Positions 1 through 10,802 of a DNA stretch of 64,000 bases are shown one piece after another (within the stretch, counting starts at the first letter, position 1; each line of letters opens with the position of its first letter). The notes beneath the pieces were generated by a model. That model was not told the origin of the DNA. It saw nothing but the letters and a program-made list of their open reading frames with translations, and did not search any database. The stretch spans positions 3,658,001-3,722,000 of the forward strand of contig CM056874.1 of the NCBI GenBank assembly GCA_029876055.1. The letters are read 5' to 3'. The position numbers and the translations under genes were made by a program. Origin of the DNA: Madurella fahalii. Taxonomy: Eukaryota > Ascomycota > Sordariomycetes > Sordariales.

Positions 1-518
1 CAGCGTTGTCGGACGTTCCATCTCCTTGACGAGGCATGTTGGGCGCTTGATAGTTGATTCTGAGCTTGGTGATATTTGACTAATTTGAGTTAGATCAGAG
101 TTGTTCAAATAGGTTGCTGTTGTTGAGTTTGTAAAACTCCTATTCAGAGAAGAAACCACCTTTTAAGTTATTGGACGTCCGTCTGACGTCATTGAATATC
201 ACCGTATCTTAAACGTCATTATGGAGACGGCCTCGATGCCAAGCGATGTACCTTACAGAAGTGTTTGGTGTGGAGAGAGGACAATGGAAGCTGCATTGTT
301 CCCGCTCAATCATGCGCCAAGTGTTAGTAGCTTGCCCACTGGAGCAGCTGGCCTTCTAGCGCCCGCGGGCGGGGAGGGTTAGTTCCCGAAGGTCCGGGCA
401 GAACGCCAACCCAGCGGGAGCTTTCGACGTCAGGCCAATTGGATGGATTGTGAACCTCCACCGGTGCATCCTCTCAACTGCCCAAAGCCAACCCGAGAAC
501 GCCTCGCAATCCGCCGGG
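1..518. other. Upstream region of the first Nudix gene
   Basis: I see no convincing coding exon here. The stretch ends at the first in-frame ATG of the Nudix gene and holds a perfect CRE-type palindrome, listed separately. The reading frame is open upstream of 519, but only from a GTG, so it was not used as a start. Confidence 0.5.
184..191. promoter_or_regulatory. CRE-like palindrome TGACGTCA
   Basis: A perfect 8-base TGACGTCA lies about 330 bases upstream of the Nudix ATG at 519. This is the classical ATF/CREB bZIP site. Whether it is used here is inference from sequence alone; a match of this length also occurs by chance about once per 65 kb. Confidence 0.35.
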
Positions 519-1587
519 ATGAGGGGTTGGCTCCTGACTCTTTGCGCAATGCCAATCATTCTTGCAACCATCTATCAGAGCAGATCAGCCATTTTCCGCG
601 CCTGGGCATCGTCACCTCTCCTTTCCCGACTGCCCATGCATCTCCAACCCGCCCGCAAAATGTCGACCACCTTTCAGCATCCAGATTACGACATCTCCAT
701 CACACTGCCTGCCGGCCTCTCGCAAGACAAAGTCCTTAACTTCCACCCATTCACCGTTAGCTACGCCCTATCTAATCTGCTTCGACCATCGCACTAACTC
801 CTAATATCCCAACAAAAAGTCATGGCTCTCAACCCTCCAGACCTCTCTCTCCCTCCAGTCTACCAGCCCCTCTCACCCGTTCAACCCTTCCCCCTACACC
901 CTTCGCTCCATCACAGTCCAGTCCTACGACCTCTTCGGCGGCGGCCATGACTCGCGCCTGGGCTTCCTGAAACTCACGACTTCCATCTCCAACGCCCAAG
1001 GCGAGACGCTGCCGGGAGCCGTCTTCCTCCGCGGCCCGTCGGTCGCAATGCTGGTCATGCTCATACCCGACGACATCGACCCCAGTGATAAGGACAACGA
1101 CGAGCGGTACGTGGTGCTAACCGTCCAGCCGCGCATCGCGGCGGGCAGCCTGGAGTTCGTCGAGCTGCCTGCTGGGATGGTGGACGAGGCGGGGGATTTT
1201 GTGGGGCAAGCGGCGAAGGAGATCCATGAGGAACTTGGGGTGGAGATACCGGCATCGGAGCTGGTTTGTTTGAGTGAGTTGGCTGCTGGGGAAGGCGGTG
1301 GCGGTGCTAGTTCTGGTGCTAGAGGCGATGGGAATCTGCCCAACGCGGTATACCCCTCCCCTGGGGGATGCGACGAGTACATTCCGATTTATATGCATGA
1401 GCGGAGGGTGCCGAGGGAACAGTTGGGCGAGTGGACGGGGAGACTGACGGGGTTGAGGGAGCATGGGGAGAGGATCACCTTAAAGCTAGCGAAGATGAGG
1501 GATCTTTGGAAGGAAGGGGCGAGGGATGCGAAGAGCCTTGCTGCGGTGGCGTTATGGGAGGGCTTGCGGAGGGAGGGAAAAGTATGA
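519..1587 (+). CDS. Nudix hydrolase, ADP-sugar diphosphatase-like (plant NUDX14 type)
   Basis: Two exons, 519-755 and 820-1587, joined over a 64-base intron (donor gttagc, branch-like ctaac, acceptor aag), give about 334 residues. The Nudix region near residues 195-220 reads ELPAGM, then VDEAGDFVGQ, then KEIHEELGV. The spacing and the GDFVG insert resemble plant NUDX14-type ADP-sugar diphosphatases, which hydrolyse ADP-glucose or ADP-ribose to AMP plus a sugar phosphate. The box is not canonical: the first Glu is Gly and the Arg before Glu is Lys, while the metal-binding EE pair is kept. A Gly/Ser-rich insert follows it. The first 47 residues are hydrophobic and basic, so mitochondrial or membrane targeting is possible; a shorter start at 660 (MSTTF) is the alternative. 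The gene faces a second Nudix gene tail to tail. Confidence 0.82.
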
Positions 1588-1631
1588 GAAAGGTATGAGA
1601 AAGGTATGAGAAAGGTATGAGAAAGGTATGA
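1582..1631 (+). repeat. 11-base tandem repeat over the Nudix stop codon
   Basis: Units of gtatgagaaag start at 1582, 1593, 1604 and 1615, with a partial unit at 1626. The TGA stop of the Nudix gene is inside the first unit, so each unit repeats the stop in a shifted frame (11 is not a multiple of 3). The array lies in the 198-base gap between two convergent genes and may vary in copy number between strains. Confidence 0.9.
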
Positions 1632-1785
1632 GGTAGGTTGGCTTTTATTCATTCTATCGTATGGTCATTCTACAGTGCTTTCTGCTCTTCTCCCCCTGAT
1701 CTTTTCTCTATCCCAGCGCATCATCATATTCCGCATCGTGATTAATGCCTCCCATCATGATTAATATCTAATTGTCTAGTGCCCT

Positions 1786-2658
1786 CTAAAGCTTAAACTT
1801 CTTGGCAATCTCGATGCCCTCGGCAAGGTTGGCTATCCGCGCGTCGATGGCGTAGCCTTCGGCTTCGAGCTTGATGCACTCTTGCCACAATGAGTCCAGC
1901 TTGACCAGGAAGACCTCGATAAACTCGTTTTCTTCAAGCTCGGGCTTTAGGTCTTGGTTCTCGGGAAGACTCATGTCGACGCTGACGTGGACCATGCGGA
2001 GATTCGTATTGCAGAAGCCGGGATCTGCAGGATATGTCAGAAAAGGGGAAAGGGACGGGATAATACCACGGGAGGACTAGCCATTGAACATTACGGGCGA
2101 AGTCTCTAGAACGTCGGCGACATAGCCGGTCTCCTCTTTGAGTTCTCGGATCGCCGCTTGCTCGGCCGTCTCGCCCTCGTCAATCAAGCCTGCAGGGAGC
2201 TCGATGACGATCTGGTCTACCGGCGGGCGATACTGCTTTTGCAGGACGATCTCGGGACCTGTGGCGACATTATTGGTTTCTCAGGTCCGCACAGGAGCAA
2301 TTGGCGGAGGAAATACCGGTCTCCTTCTCCAGGATGGCAACGATGCCTACACCGTCAATATCGCACCCTTTCGGCCGAGTGGTCCGCTCAGCAGACTCCC
2401 AGGTCCGTGTGACACCATTGGGGTCTTTGTACGTCTTTCTTGTCGGTCGTCAGGATCGGGTTTGTCATACCGTCGCCGTCTTGAGATGGGCCTCTACGAC
2501 TGCGACTTACTTGACCAATTTTGTCCACACCGCCTCGCTCTGAAGCTATCCCAAAGGTTGGTATTCCATTCTGTTCTGCTAGGTGCCTACATCTGGCTGC
2601 CGGGAGAGTGACTTACGAGGGGTTCGGTAGATATGACTCTGGCTTCGCCTTCAGACAT
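1786..2658 (-). CDS. YSA1: ADP-ribose pyrophosphatase (YSA1-like Nudix hydrolase)
   Basis: Five exons on the minus strand (2658-2617, 2545-2511, 2438-2317, 2258-2082, 2024-1786) total exactly 205 codons. The protein has the WESAERTTRP segment, a fully canonical Nudix box (GLIDEGE, then RELKEETGY), and the family motif VMFNDPGFCNTNL after it. YSA1/NUDT5 enzymes cleave ADP-ribose and related ADP-sugars to AMP and ribose 5-phosphate. Introns 1 to 3 are GT-AG. The last intron, 2025-2081, must be GC-AG (donor gctagt): it is the only join that both keeps the frame and restores the conserved NDPGF motif, since the nearby GT at gtaatg breaks the frame. The start ATG has no in-frame upstream ATG that fits. 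It is convergent with the other Nudix gene. Confidence 0.92.
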
Positions 2659-3706
2659 TCTTTCCTGCATATTTTCTCGTTGGAGATATTTTGTGTAAGA
2701 TGGTGCCACTGTGTAAGTCATTGTTTGCGGCAACAATTTTCTTGCAGCTCCGGCCGAGATGGCACCCTGCTGATCTGCTTTGTTCGGCCGCTGAGTGGAC
2801 GCCGAATGTTGGCGACGACCCGCTGGACCACATGGCGCCGGTGGTGGGGCTGTCCGCTAATCGGACGGTTGCCGGTGGCCTGGTTCGCCAGCTCACCCGC
2901 ATCCTCCCCTGTGTGATGCGCTGGCTCCGTGATGTCTCTGATGGGGACCCCAACGGATTCTGAATCATCCGAAACGTCGTCGTAGCAACCTCTCGATGCC
3001 GAGATAGCTGGGGCGAACCTTTTTACTTTCCTCGGCCACGGTCATACGGTCGCCCGCGCATGTCCGGCCGGCTGTGGAAGCTTCACAATCAAACGATGTA
3101 GTCGCCAACAGCCGGCAGGCGCAATCTTGTGCGAACTAATGGGCTCTCGCCGACAGGCTCCGCTACGACCTTGACATGTGCACGAATCAACTCAGCCCGA
3201 TTGCATCCCCCTTGGAAGATGTTAAAACGGGCAGCTAGGCTATCCTGTTCGAGACGCGGGTGATACCCCAGATCTCAGCCGGGATTCCCGCGGGAGAGAA
3301 TCCAACCATCTGTTCCTTAATGGATTCCCCGCAGGGCTGGGCCGCAACCGGGCCGCGGCTTGACAAACGCGCCACGACACCCGGATTCGTAGGGGAGCAA
3401 ACTTGAAACTCGAAACTGCCACGGGAAATGGCCCAGGCACCGCCATCTCCCAGCTGCCTATCTGGGCAACGGTCTTATGTAGTTGGCGAGGCCTCGCATC
3501 CGCATTGTGGTCCGCGTCATCTACTTAATCTACCACACCATTGAAGCTTTCATTTCACTTCTACTTTTCCACTAACGTGACGATTTGCTTTGCTTTACGT
3601 TTTTTGATCTTCAATTGCACAATTTCCCATGGTACAGGGTCTGAGATCGCTGAACAAACACCGAGTTTAACACTCTCCCATCTGTCAACCCCGCCGCCAC
3701 GCCGCC
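2659..3706. promoter_or_regulatory. Divergent intergenic region, YSA1 homologue / MFS transporter
   Basis: About 1 kb between two divergent starts, so it must contain both promoters. I see open frames but none with fungal codon pattern, splice structure or recognisable protein. The 3' half becomes pyrimidine-rich towards the MFS ATG, as is common for fungal 5' leaders. Confidence 0.45.
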
Positions 3707-5484
3707 ATGGCCCGCTCAGCCACTGGCTGCTCCGTCAACCCCATAAACACGGAAACGGACACGGAGACGGAGCGGACCCCCCTGCTTGCCGGCATTCCCA
3801 CGCCGACGACAACCGCCCCCGCCAGACTACCAGCACTCCATACGCTCCTGGCCCCTCAAGACAGTGCCAGCAATGACGGCGACATTGACGATGATGATGA
3901 TGATGGCAGCAGCGCCGGCCCCGATCCCGTCGCTCACCTCCGTGCCGTCCTCCGCCCTCGCGTGACCCTCCTCGCCTTCGCAATCGTCTTCCTCGTCGAG
4001 CTCGGCGTGGGCATGGTCGTGCCCCCCGCCAACGCCATCATGGAGAGCATCATCTGCCGGCAGATGCACCCCGAGGTCTTCCCCCCGGCCTCGGCCCCGG
4101 CCCCGGCTTCGGGACGCTGGCCGCCGCGACGAGCCGCTTCGCCGGCGGCATCGTCCTCACCGACGACCCGGCCTGCAAGACCCCCGATGTGCAGGGCTAC
4201 CTGGCCATGCTGCGCGGGTGGGCGTCGACGTTTGAGTGCATCCCCGGCATCGTCGGGGCGGTGCCGTACGGTATCCTGTCGGACCGGTGGGGGAGGAAGG
4301 GGGTGCTGGGCTTGAGCTTGTTGGGCATATGGGTGGGGACGGCGTTTACGTACGTGGTGTACTGCTTTTCCGAGGTGGTGCCGTTGCGGGCGGTGTGGTT
4401 CGCGTCGGCTTTTCAGCTGTGAGTTTGATCGTCTTTGCTCCGGGGAGGTGGGGGGCTCTTCCAGGGGGGTGATTGCTAACAGCGTGGTAGGGTGGGCGGC
4501 GGTGGTGCCGTCTGCGTGGCTATGCTTTATACTCTCGTCGCCGACGTCGTTGCCGTCGATGAGCGCGCGACGGTCTTCTTGCGGCTCGCTGCCGTCTTCC
4601 TCGCCGCCCAGATGGTTGCCGGCCCTCTGGCGGGCGTCATGATGGTCCGGGACCCGTGGATCCCGCTCATTGTTGCCTTAGCTTCGCTCATTCTCGCAAA
4701 CCTTGCCGTCCTGGCCGTTCCCGAAACGGTGCACGTCCACGACCGGAAGCAGGCATCGAGCGATCAGGATGGGAATGGGCTTGGGGATGGGGATCCTCAG
4801 GGGGGCAAGCTCTGGCGCAAGGCGCGGAAGGGCTTGGCCGAGGTGTGGGAGTTTGTCTTCGCCAACAAGAACCTGGCCGTCTTGATGCTGTCGCTCGTCT
4901 TTGTCATCCTGGGGCGTTTCGTCGGGGAGCTGCTACTTCAGTATGCGACGGATCGGTACGGATGGACGTGGAGCAGGGCGTCCATGGTCTTGTCGATCCA
5001 CGGTGGAGGGAGTCTGGTCACACTCCTTGTCGTGCTGCCAGTCGCACGCTGGCTCTGTCTTCAGCGGCTTGGAATCTCGGGCGCTGCTAAGGACCTCTGG
5101 CTCGCGCGATGGTCGGGCATCGCGCATATTGTGGGCAGTCTGATCATTGCCGCCGCGGCAAACGGCTTGTTCTTTTCGTTTGGGCTAGTATGGTTCGCCC
5201 TCGGGTCAGGCATATCGTCGCTCGTCCGGTCCCTTCTCAATGCACTCGTTGAGGAGCGCCATGTCGGCACTGTCAACACGCTCGTCGGCCTCATGGAGAT
5301 GGTGGGCCTGGCTGTCGCCGGCCCCCTGCTGGCGAAAAGTCTCAGTGTGGGGCTGAATTTGGGCGGGCCATGGATCGGCCTACCCTTCATCACGGCTGGG
5401 TTGTTTTTCATGATCTCTACGACCATACTCTGGGCGTTTCGGTTGCCAAACGGGCGCCGGCCACCAGTTGCGCCTTCATGTTGA
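3707..5484 (+). pseudogene. MFS transporter with an apparent one-base frameshift
   Basis: The start sits in a strong context (gccgccATGg). An acidic N-terminus with an ERTPLL motif leads into membrane helices. Reading in frame works to about 4080 (HPEVF), then the same protein continues one frame off (DPACKTPDVQGYLAML, then the MFS motif A form LSDRWGRKG). The shift falls at a run of six C at 4081-4086; one missing C would explain it. A 72-base intron (4419-4490, gtgagt..tag) joins the exon to VGGGGAVCVAMLYTLV, and the rest has about eight more helices to a normal C-terminus. This is a 12-helix plasma-membrane or vacuolar transporter of unknown substrate. Because all else is intact, a sequencing error or recent mutation is likelier than an old pseudogene. 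A weak alternative intron (4076-4179) would also restore the frame but would drop conserved-looking sequence. Confidence 0.72.
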
Positions 5485-7473
5485 AGGGGCTGGCTTTCGG
5501 GTGATGGGCAAAAACTGTGGGAAACGCCGGACTCAACGCCGAGGGGGTGACGGAGGGCCGGCAACCTCGATCCCTCTCCCTTCTTCAACCGAAGAGGGTG
5601 GTATGATTCAGGATTGTCTCTGCCTCTGGCGCTTGTGCCCTGGGTTGGCCGTCGATGGCTGCGCGAGCTTGGGGCTCACATATTCCTCATTAGATCAATA
5701 GTTGCATGCATTCACTGATAGAGTTTGAGGTTTCTGGATAAATCGTTATAGAGCGGATAGATACCATTTGTTGGGTGGGTTCGATTATCGGGCATGCTTA
5801 GAGCGTAATAAACTAAGGCATTTAAGCGTCTTCTGGATGCGGAAAACGAGACCTATTTCGAGATCGCAACCCGCCAAGTGGAGTTGCCCAACTGTTCGGT
5901 ACCGCGGCATGGATGCCAGGGAGCCCTAGCTGAAGTTCTCCTAATCCACAGACGACGGCAATGGTGCGAAGTCGAGATGAACGTATTGATAGTCGCACAC
6001 GGCCACAACAGACGGTCTAGTTATGAAGAACCGGCGCTTCAACAGACTCGTGGCATTACCTCAGGTGATCTAGTGTAGCAGCCATCACCACGGGCCACCC
6101 CGGATTGGGACCCCCCGTTGGCAATTTCTGGGAAGCATGATGCAATCTGCAAGGGGCAAAGCAGCACTGCAGCGTGGAAAACTGACGGCACAGACCACAT
6201 GCATCGCCCCAGACAGCCTCACCAAACTATCGATCACTAACTCTGCAAGTAGGTCGACAGCTGAACCCCAAATGCCGGCCGTTGTTGCTCGGAAAGAATC
6301 CTGCGTCAGCGTGCAGCGTGTGCCTGTCAACGCTGCACCATCTTGACTGCGCAACGTGAAATGCTGCCCAAGACGATCGACGGGGGTTGATTGTGATTGT
6401 CCCCCGCTTCCTCAACCGTAGGAGGGGTTCCACCGTCGGCAACACGCGCCGGAACGCGCATCGGAACTTGGAAGAAAGAGATCATTAAAGATTTAAGCGT
6501 GTGTCAGTGCCCCCGGTGCGCCTTGCCGCCGCCATGCGCCGAGATCGTTGGCCCAATCTGGTTGTCCGTGGCTCTTGTTGCTTAGTTCAGTGGCTCCGGT
6601 TGAACCCTTGCCCCTTTTCGGCGTAATGCAAGCCTCGCCCATTATCACTACCTTAGCGGACGCGGGAAACGTCATGCTCATGGATCTGGCGGCCCCAACC
6701 CCGATCATGTCCTTTCCAGAAATCAATTTGACTGGGCACCCACTCGCTGCTCACCAACTCGGCGAATTCGAATAGACGAAGCGGTTTGGAGGCCGAGAGG
6801 AACCAGGTGCCCTAGCCCGCTGGAACCTGCGCTAACCCGCCCCTACGCGAATCATCTCCACAAGCGCGTAGCTCCAATTCCTGATTTCTCCAAAAGATAC
6901 GAGCCGTCTCTCTCTCTTCCCTCTCTCAGCTGTCCCTCCCGCTCTTTTAATTTTTTTGTGACTGTTTTGCTCGCCCGTCTCTGCTTGCCGTCGAGTGCCG
7001 CCATTGCCGTTCGCTCGCCGTCTCTTCGCTTGCCCCCGTCGCTCTTTTACCAATTTCTGTCAATCTCTTGCCTCGTTTTCAGTTCTCGGCTCTCGACTTT
7101 TTTTCACCGCCAGAAAGACATCAAAGCGCCTGCTTGACGCACCCCACACCGACCCCCTTTTGCATTCGGCGCACAGCTCTCGCTCCGCCCAACGACCCCT
7201 GTGGCCCTGCCAGCCCTGGGTACCCGACCTGGTCACATTCGCAAGCATCAAGAGGTCTGAGATGGCCTGCTTGTTCTAGTTGCTCTTGGTTGAGGGGAGC
7301 GTTGCTGCAACACCATCCGCAACGGCGGGCATCGTCAAACTACATCAGCCATAACTGGACTGAAAAAAACCCCCCAAGTTTAAATGTCAGCCGCACGAAG
7401 AGCTGTTTCCCGGTTCGATGCTGACGACGCCGGGCAGTAATGTCTTTAGCCTAATCGTAGTCACTCGCTCATA
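5485..7473. other. Intergenic region and leader of the Pro-rich gene
   Basis: No gene recognised in 2 kb. A polyadenylation-like aataaa lies near 5807. From about 6895 to 7100 the plus strand is strongly pyrimidine-rich with CT runs, and the stretch to 7473 contains C- and T-rich blocks typical of a fungal core promoter and long 5' leader for the gene starting at 7474. Confidence 0.4.
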
Positions 7474-10232
7474 ATGGTTTCGTTCTTCGGCCTCAAATTT
7501 GGAGACAAGAAAAAGTGAGTGGCTCTTCGAGCGCATCGCCAAACCGGACCCTCGCGAACCGCTGATGTCACAGAAAGCCCGATGGCAAACCCGCTCAGGA
7601 GAAGGAGCTGCTGCAGCAGAAGCGGATAGACCAGAACGCACTGGGAGAGGGCCAGTTCTTTGGGAAAGGCGTCCACCAGACCGGCGTCGTCAATGGCAGC
7701 ATCCGGTCCGTGTCACGAGCTGGCACCCCCCAGCCGTGTGCCGGCAGGTCTCTATACGCCCTCCACGACACCCACAACCTCGCCGCCGCAAGCATGTTCG
7801 ATCTAAGCGTCGGACACGGTCGCACGGGTAGTCAGGCAAGCCTCCAGGTCAAGCCGCACGCTTCGGATCTGAACCTGCGGACGCGGTTCGGTGCGGTGAA
7901 TGGATCCTCGGCGAGCCTCGCAGCTCCTGGACCCGGATTTGGATCTCGACCAGGCACACCGAATAAGGCTAAGCCATGGGTGAATCCATTGGATGTCCAC
8001 TTCATGAGGCCCACGCCTTCTGGACCACCCACACCAAAGTCGGCGCTGGCGCAATCCGCGATGCAGCTCCCTCCGACACCGACGACCGAGAATGCGGAAA
8101 CGGGATCGGTGTTTGGGGAAGAAGCCGACGACATGGTCGACGCGGTCATGACGTCAGTCAAACAGCAGGAGCGGGAGGCGAAGGAGGCAAAGGAGAGAGA
8201 GAGAGAGCTGGAGAAGCAAAGGGAAACAGCTAGATTGGAAATGGAGAGGCTGGAGAGACAGAAGTCGACCGAGAGCATACTGGCAAAGATGACTCCTCTA
8301 CAGCCGCCGCTCGAGCCGCAACCAAAGCCAACGAACGGTCCGAGTCTGGAAGGGCCGGTATTCCGAGGCAATGTTGAGCAGAGGCCCGGCAGCCGTAACG
8401 GGCTACGGGGCCCGAATGGCGCGAATGGGCTAAATTGGCCAGCCAGATCTGCTCTCCATCAAGGACCTCCTCCGACGGGGCCCCCTACTCAATGCCTTCC
8501 GCAACCGCCAGGTCACGGGCCGCCCAGCCAGGGTCCCCTGGGTCCTTCTGTTGACACTCATAATCTGCGCGGCCCTCAGCTAGGTAACCCTGGCACAATC
8601 GAGTTTGGACCCGGCCCAGGACCGGCGATCCGGTCAAACTGCCCTCCGCCTCAGACTTATCGTCCCTACCGCCCCCCAGGTTCTTCCGCACCTCAATCCC
8701 CTTCCAACGGCCCTAGTCCCCAAGGATACTCGCCCTACAGCGCCGGTCCTCGCGATCCTGGCAATCGCGACCCCGGCAATCGCGACCCCGGTTCCCACGG
8801 GCCGCCCAATACTGTCCGTCCTCCTGGACCGGCTGTCCTCCCTCCCTCTGGCCCGCGTGGGCCCGGCTCGGATGCGGCTCGGTCACAAAGCCCCGCGCCG
8901 AAGGCTTTTGGCATTGGCGCGGATCGCACACAGAGCCCCGGACCTAGAGGACCTCCTCCTAGTGGGTCTCGTGCTACCGGGTTCAACCCACAGCCCCAAG
9001 TCTTTGCCGGCAACGGGCGTGGCACTCCGGTCCCGGAACGGTCAAGGACGGAGCCGCTGCTGTCCACTCTGACATCTCCTGCGGGATCAATTTCCAGGTC
9101 GTCGCTCGACGAAGAGACGATCGAATTGTTCTCGCGGCCCATCATACAAGACGTTGCGGCTAAGCGCGATGCGTTGACCATGAACACGCCTCGGCAGCAC
9201 AGCCTATCAATGAAGATCGAGGAGCTAGAAAAGTCACTCATCAACCAGCAGCACGCACATCAGGCACAGAAAGCGCAAGTGCAAGACGCAAACAGAGCCA
9301 GCGCAAGCAGCAGCATCTACAGTGACGGCATCAAAGACGATGACGAGGATGATGACGGTCCGATTCTGTCCATCCAGCCAGCGCCGCTGTACGTTCCTCC
9401 TCCTCTCGCTCCTGCTGCGTCCGCTCCTCGGCCACAGAGCCCTTTCCGAGCCCCGCTTCGGCGCGGGCCGGGACCACGCCGTCCGGGGTTAGAGGAATAC
9501 GGGATATCTACGACTCATCTAGCTTCCAAACCCCGTGGCGGGACGCCGGTGCCGGGCTCAGCGGGCGGCGTCACGGACATCAGCAGCTCCCACAGCTCGC
9601 CGCCGTCTCGCGTCAACACGCCCCAACTCCGCCATCCCAACTGGAAGCGCGACTTAAGCCAGCCGAGCCCTGCGTCGACGCTCGATGCTGCCGATCGATC
9701 CCGCCCGAGCCCGGTCGTTGACACGGGCTTCAATTTTGACTTTGGCTCGGGTATTGCCGCTCCGCCTACTCCCGACTCTACCTCGTGGCCATTGTCCTCG
9801 CCGACGGCTGAGACAGGACCAGTCCTATCCCCAACTTCGGAGCCTTCTCAGACGCATAGCCCAACGCAAGCTTCGGGGAAGTTCACGCGGTCCAATGTCC
9901 CACCGCCGCTCAATCTTAAGTTTGATTTCTCCCCGGATGCAGCGTCACGGGACCCGACTTCGGACCTGTGGACGCCTCCGCTGAGGTCAGCCCCCATTGG
10001 GCAGTCGATGCTGGACGGGCGGCCCTCCACATCGGCCGGCCCCGGCGGTTCTGGCCTCGCTGCCTCGCCGCGGTTGATTTCGCAGTTCCCGGGATTGGTC
10101 CCCAGAGACGATGACCCTTCGGCTTTCATGGGCATCGGCATGGCGAGGGGCCCAAGTATCCGCGAGGTGCGAAGACCGGGTACGGCGAATGGCCGGGGGA
10201 TGGTCGACTCCTTTGGGAATGGGTTTATCTGA
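7474..10232 (+). CDS. Large Pro/Ser-rich, probably disordered protein of unknown function
   Basis: A 41-base first exon (7474-7514, MVSFFGLKFGDKKK) is joined over a 59-base GT-AG intron to one long exon (7574-10232), 899 residues in all. The first exon was chosen because it supplies an ATG, a gtgagt donor and the right phase. After a conserved-looking basic N-terminus come Ser/Pro-rich sequence, a short charged coiled coil near residues 205-245 (alternating EREAKE and RELEKQ), then a very Pro/Gly-rich stretch that includes a 15-base tandem repeat coding GNRDP (about 8757-8791). Many SP and TP sites suggest phosphorylation. The C-terminus ends in NGRGMVDSFGNGFI. I recognise no catalytic domain or membrane segment; a scaffold or cortical protein is possible but not shown. 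Confidence 0.8.
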
Positions 10233-10802
10233 GATGGGACGGTAGCGGTTCTGCTCAATCGAGTGTACCCTGCATACAACACTGCGCTTCTACCTAGATG
10301 GCATCCCATACAGCGTTCTTTATTATTCTGGCATATCTACCTAGGGTTTGGCTAGGGAGAGGTTGGATCATCTTTTCATGACGGGTCTAGGGAGACAGAA
10401 CATTTTTATGAAGACGGGAAACCTGTAGATAAATCTAGAGCATCATCGAAGAGGAGTCATTTCACATGCATATACATCTACCCATGTCGGTGGCTTCACA
10501 ACATATTTGCTGTCTTTGTGCGCCTATCACGCCCCCTTTATTTATTATTTTTTTTAAAAAAATTTTTAATTTTTAATTTTTCAACAGAACAAACATCACA
10601 CAGGTAGAATTCATCCAAGACCATGGAAATATAGATCAATTGCGTGCTAAATGCCACTTTCGCTACTAGAAACCCAGATGCACCCAATTACTTACCGACG
10701 GGAAGCCCGGGCATGGGATATCAATCACGATTGCCTCCATACCTATCATATCATCCAAAAACCATCCCCGCCCTCGCTCCGTACTCCTCCTTTCATCCCC
10801 CT
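10233..10802. other. Convergent 3' intergenic region
   Basis: This separates the 3' ends of the Pro-rich gene and the CysA homologue. It carries the A/T-only block listed separately and probably both polyadenylation zones. No coding sequence seen. Confidence 0.45.
10538..10582. repeat. A/T-only block with T-run/A-run self-complementarity
   Basis: About 45 bases made almost only of A and T, with a long T run directly followed by an A run and then repeated TTTTTAA units. It can fold on itself and lies midway between two convergent 3' ends, which fits a shared termination or polyadenylation zone; that role is inferred. Confidence 0.55.

Noticed and set aside
450..518. N-terminal extension of the first Nudix protein
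   Set aside because: The upstream frame opens at a GTG; nuclear fungal genes start at ATG, so 519 was used.
4076..4179. 104-base intron that would repair the MFS frame
   Set aside because: Kept only as an alternative: both splice sites are weak and the removed stretch reads as protein (DPACKTPDVQ) in the downstream frame.
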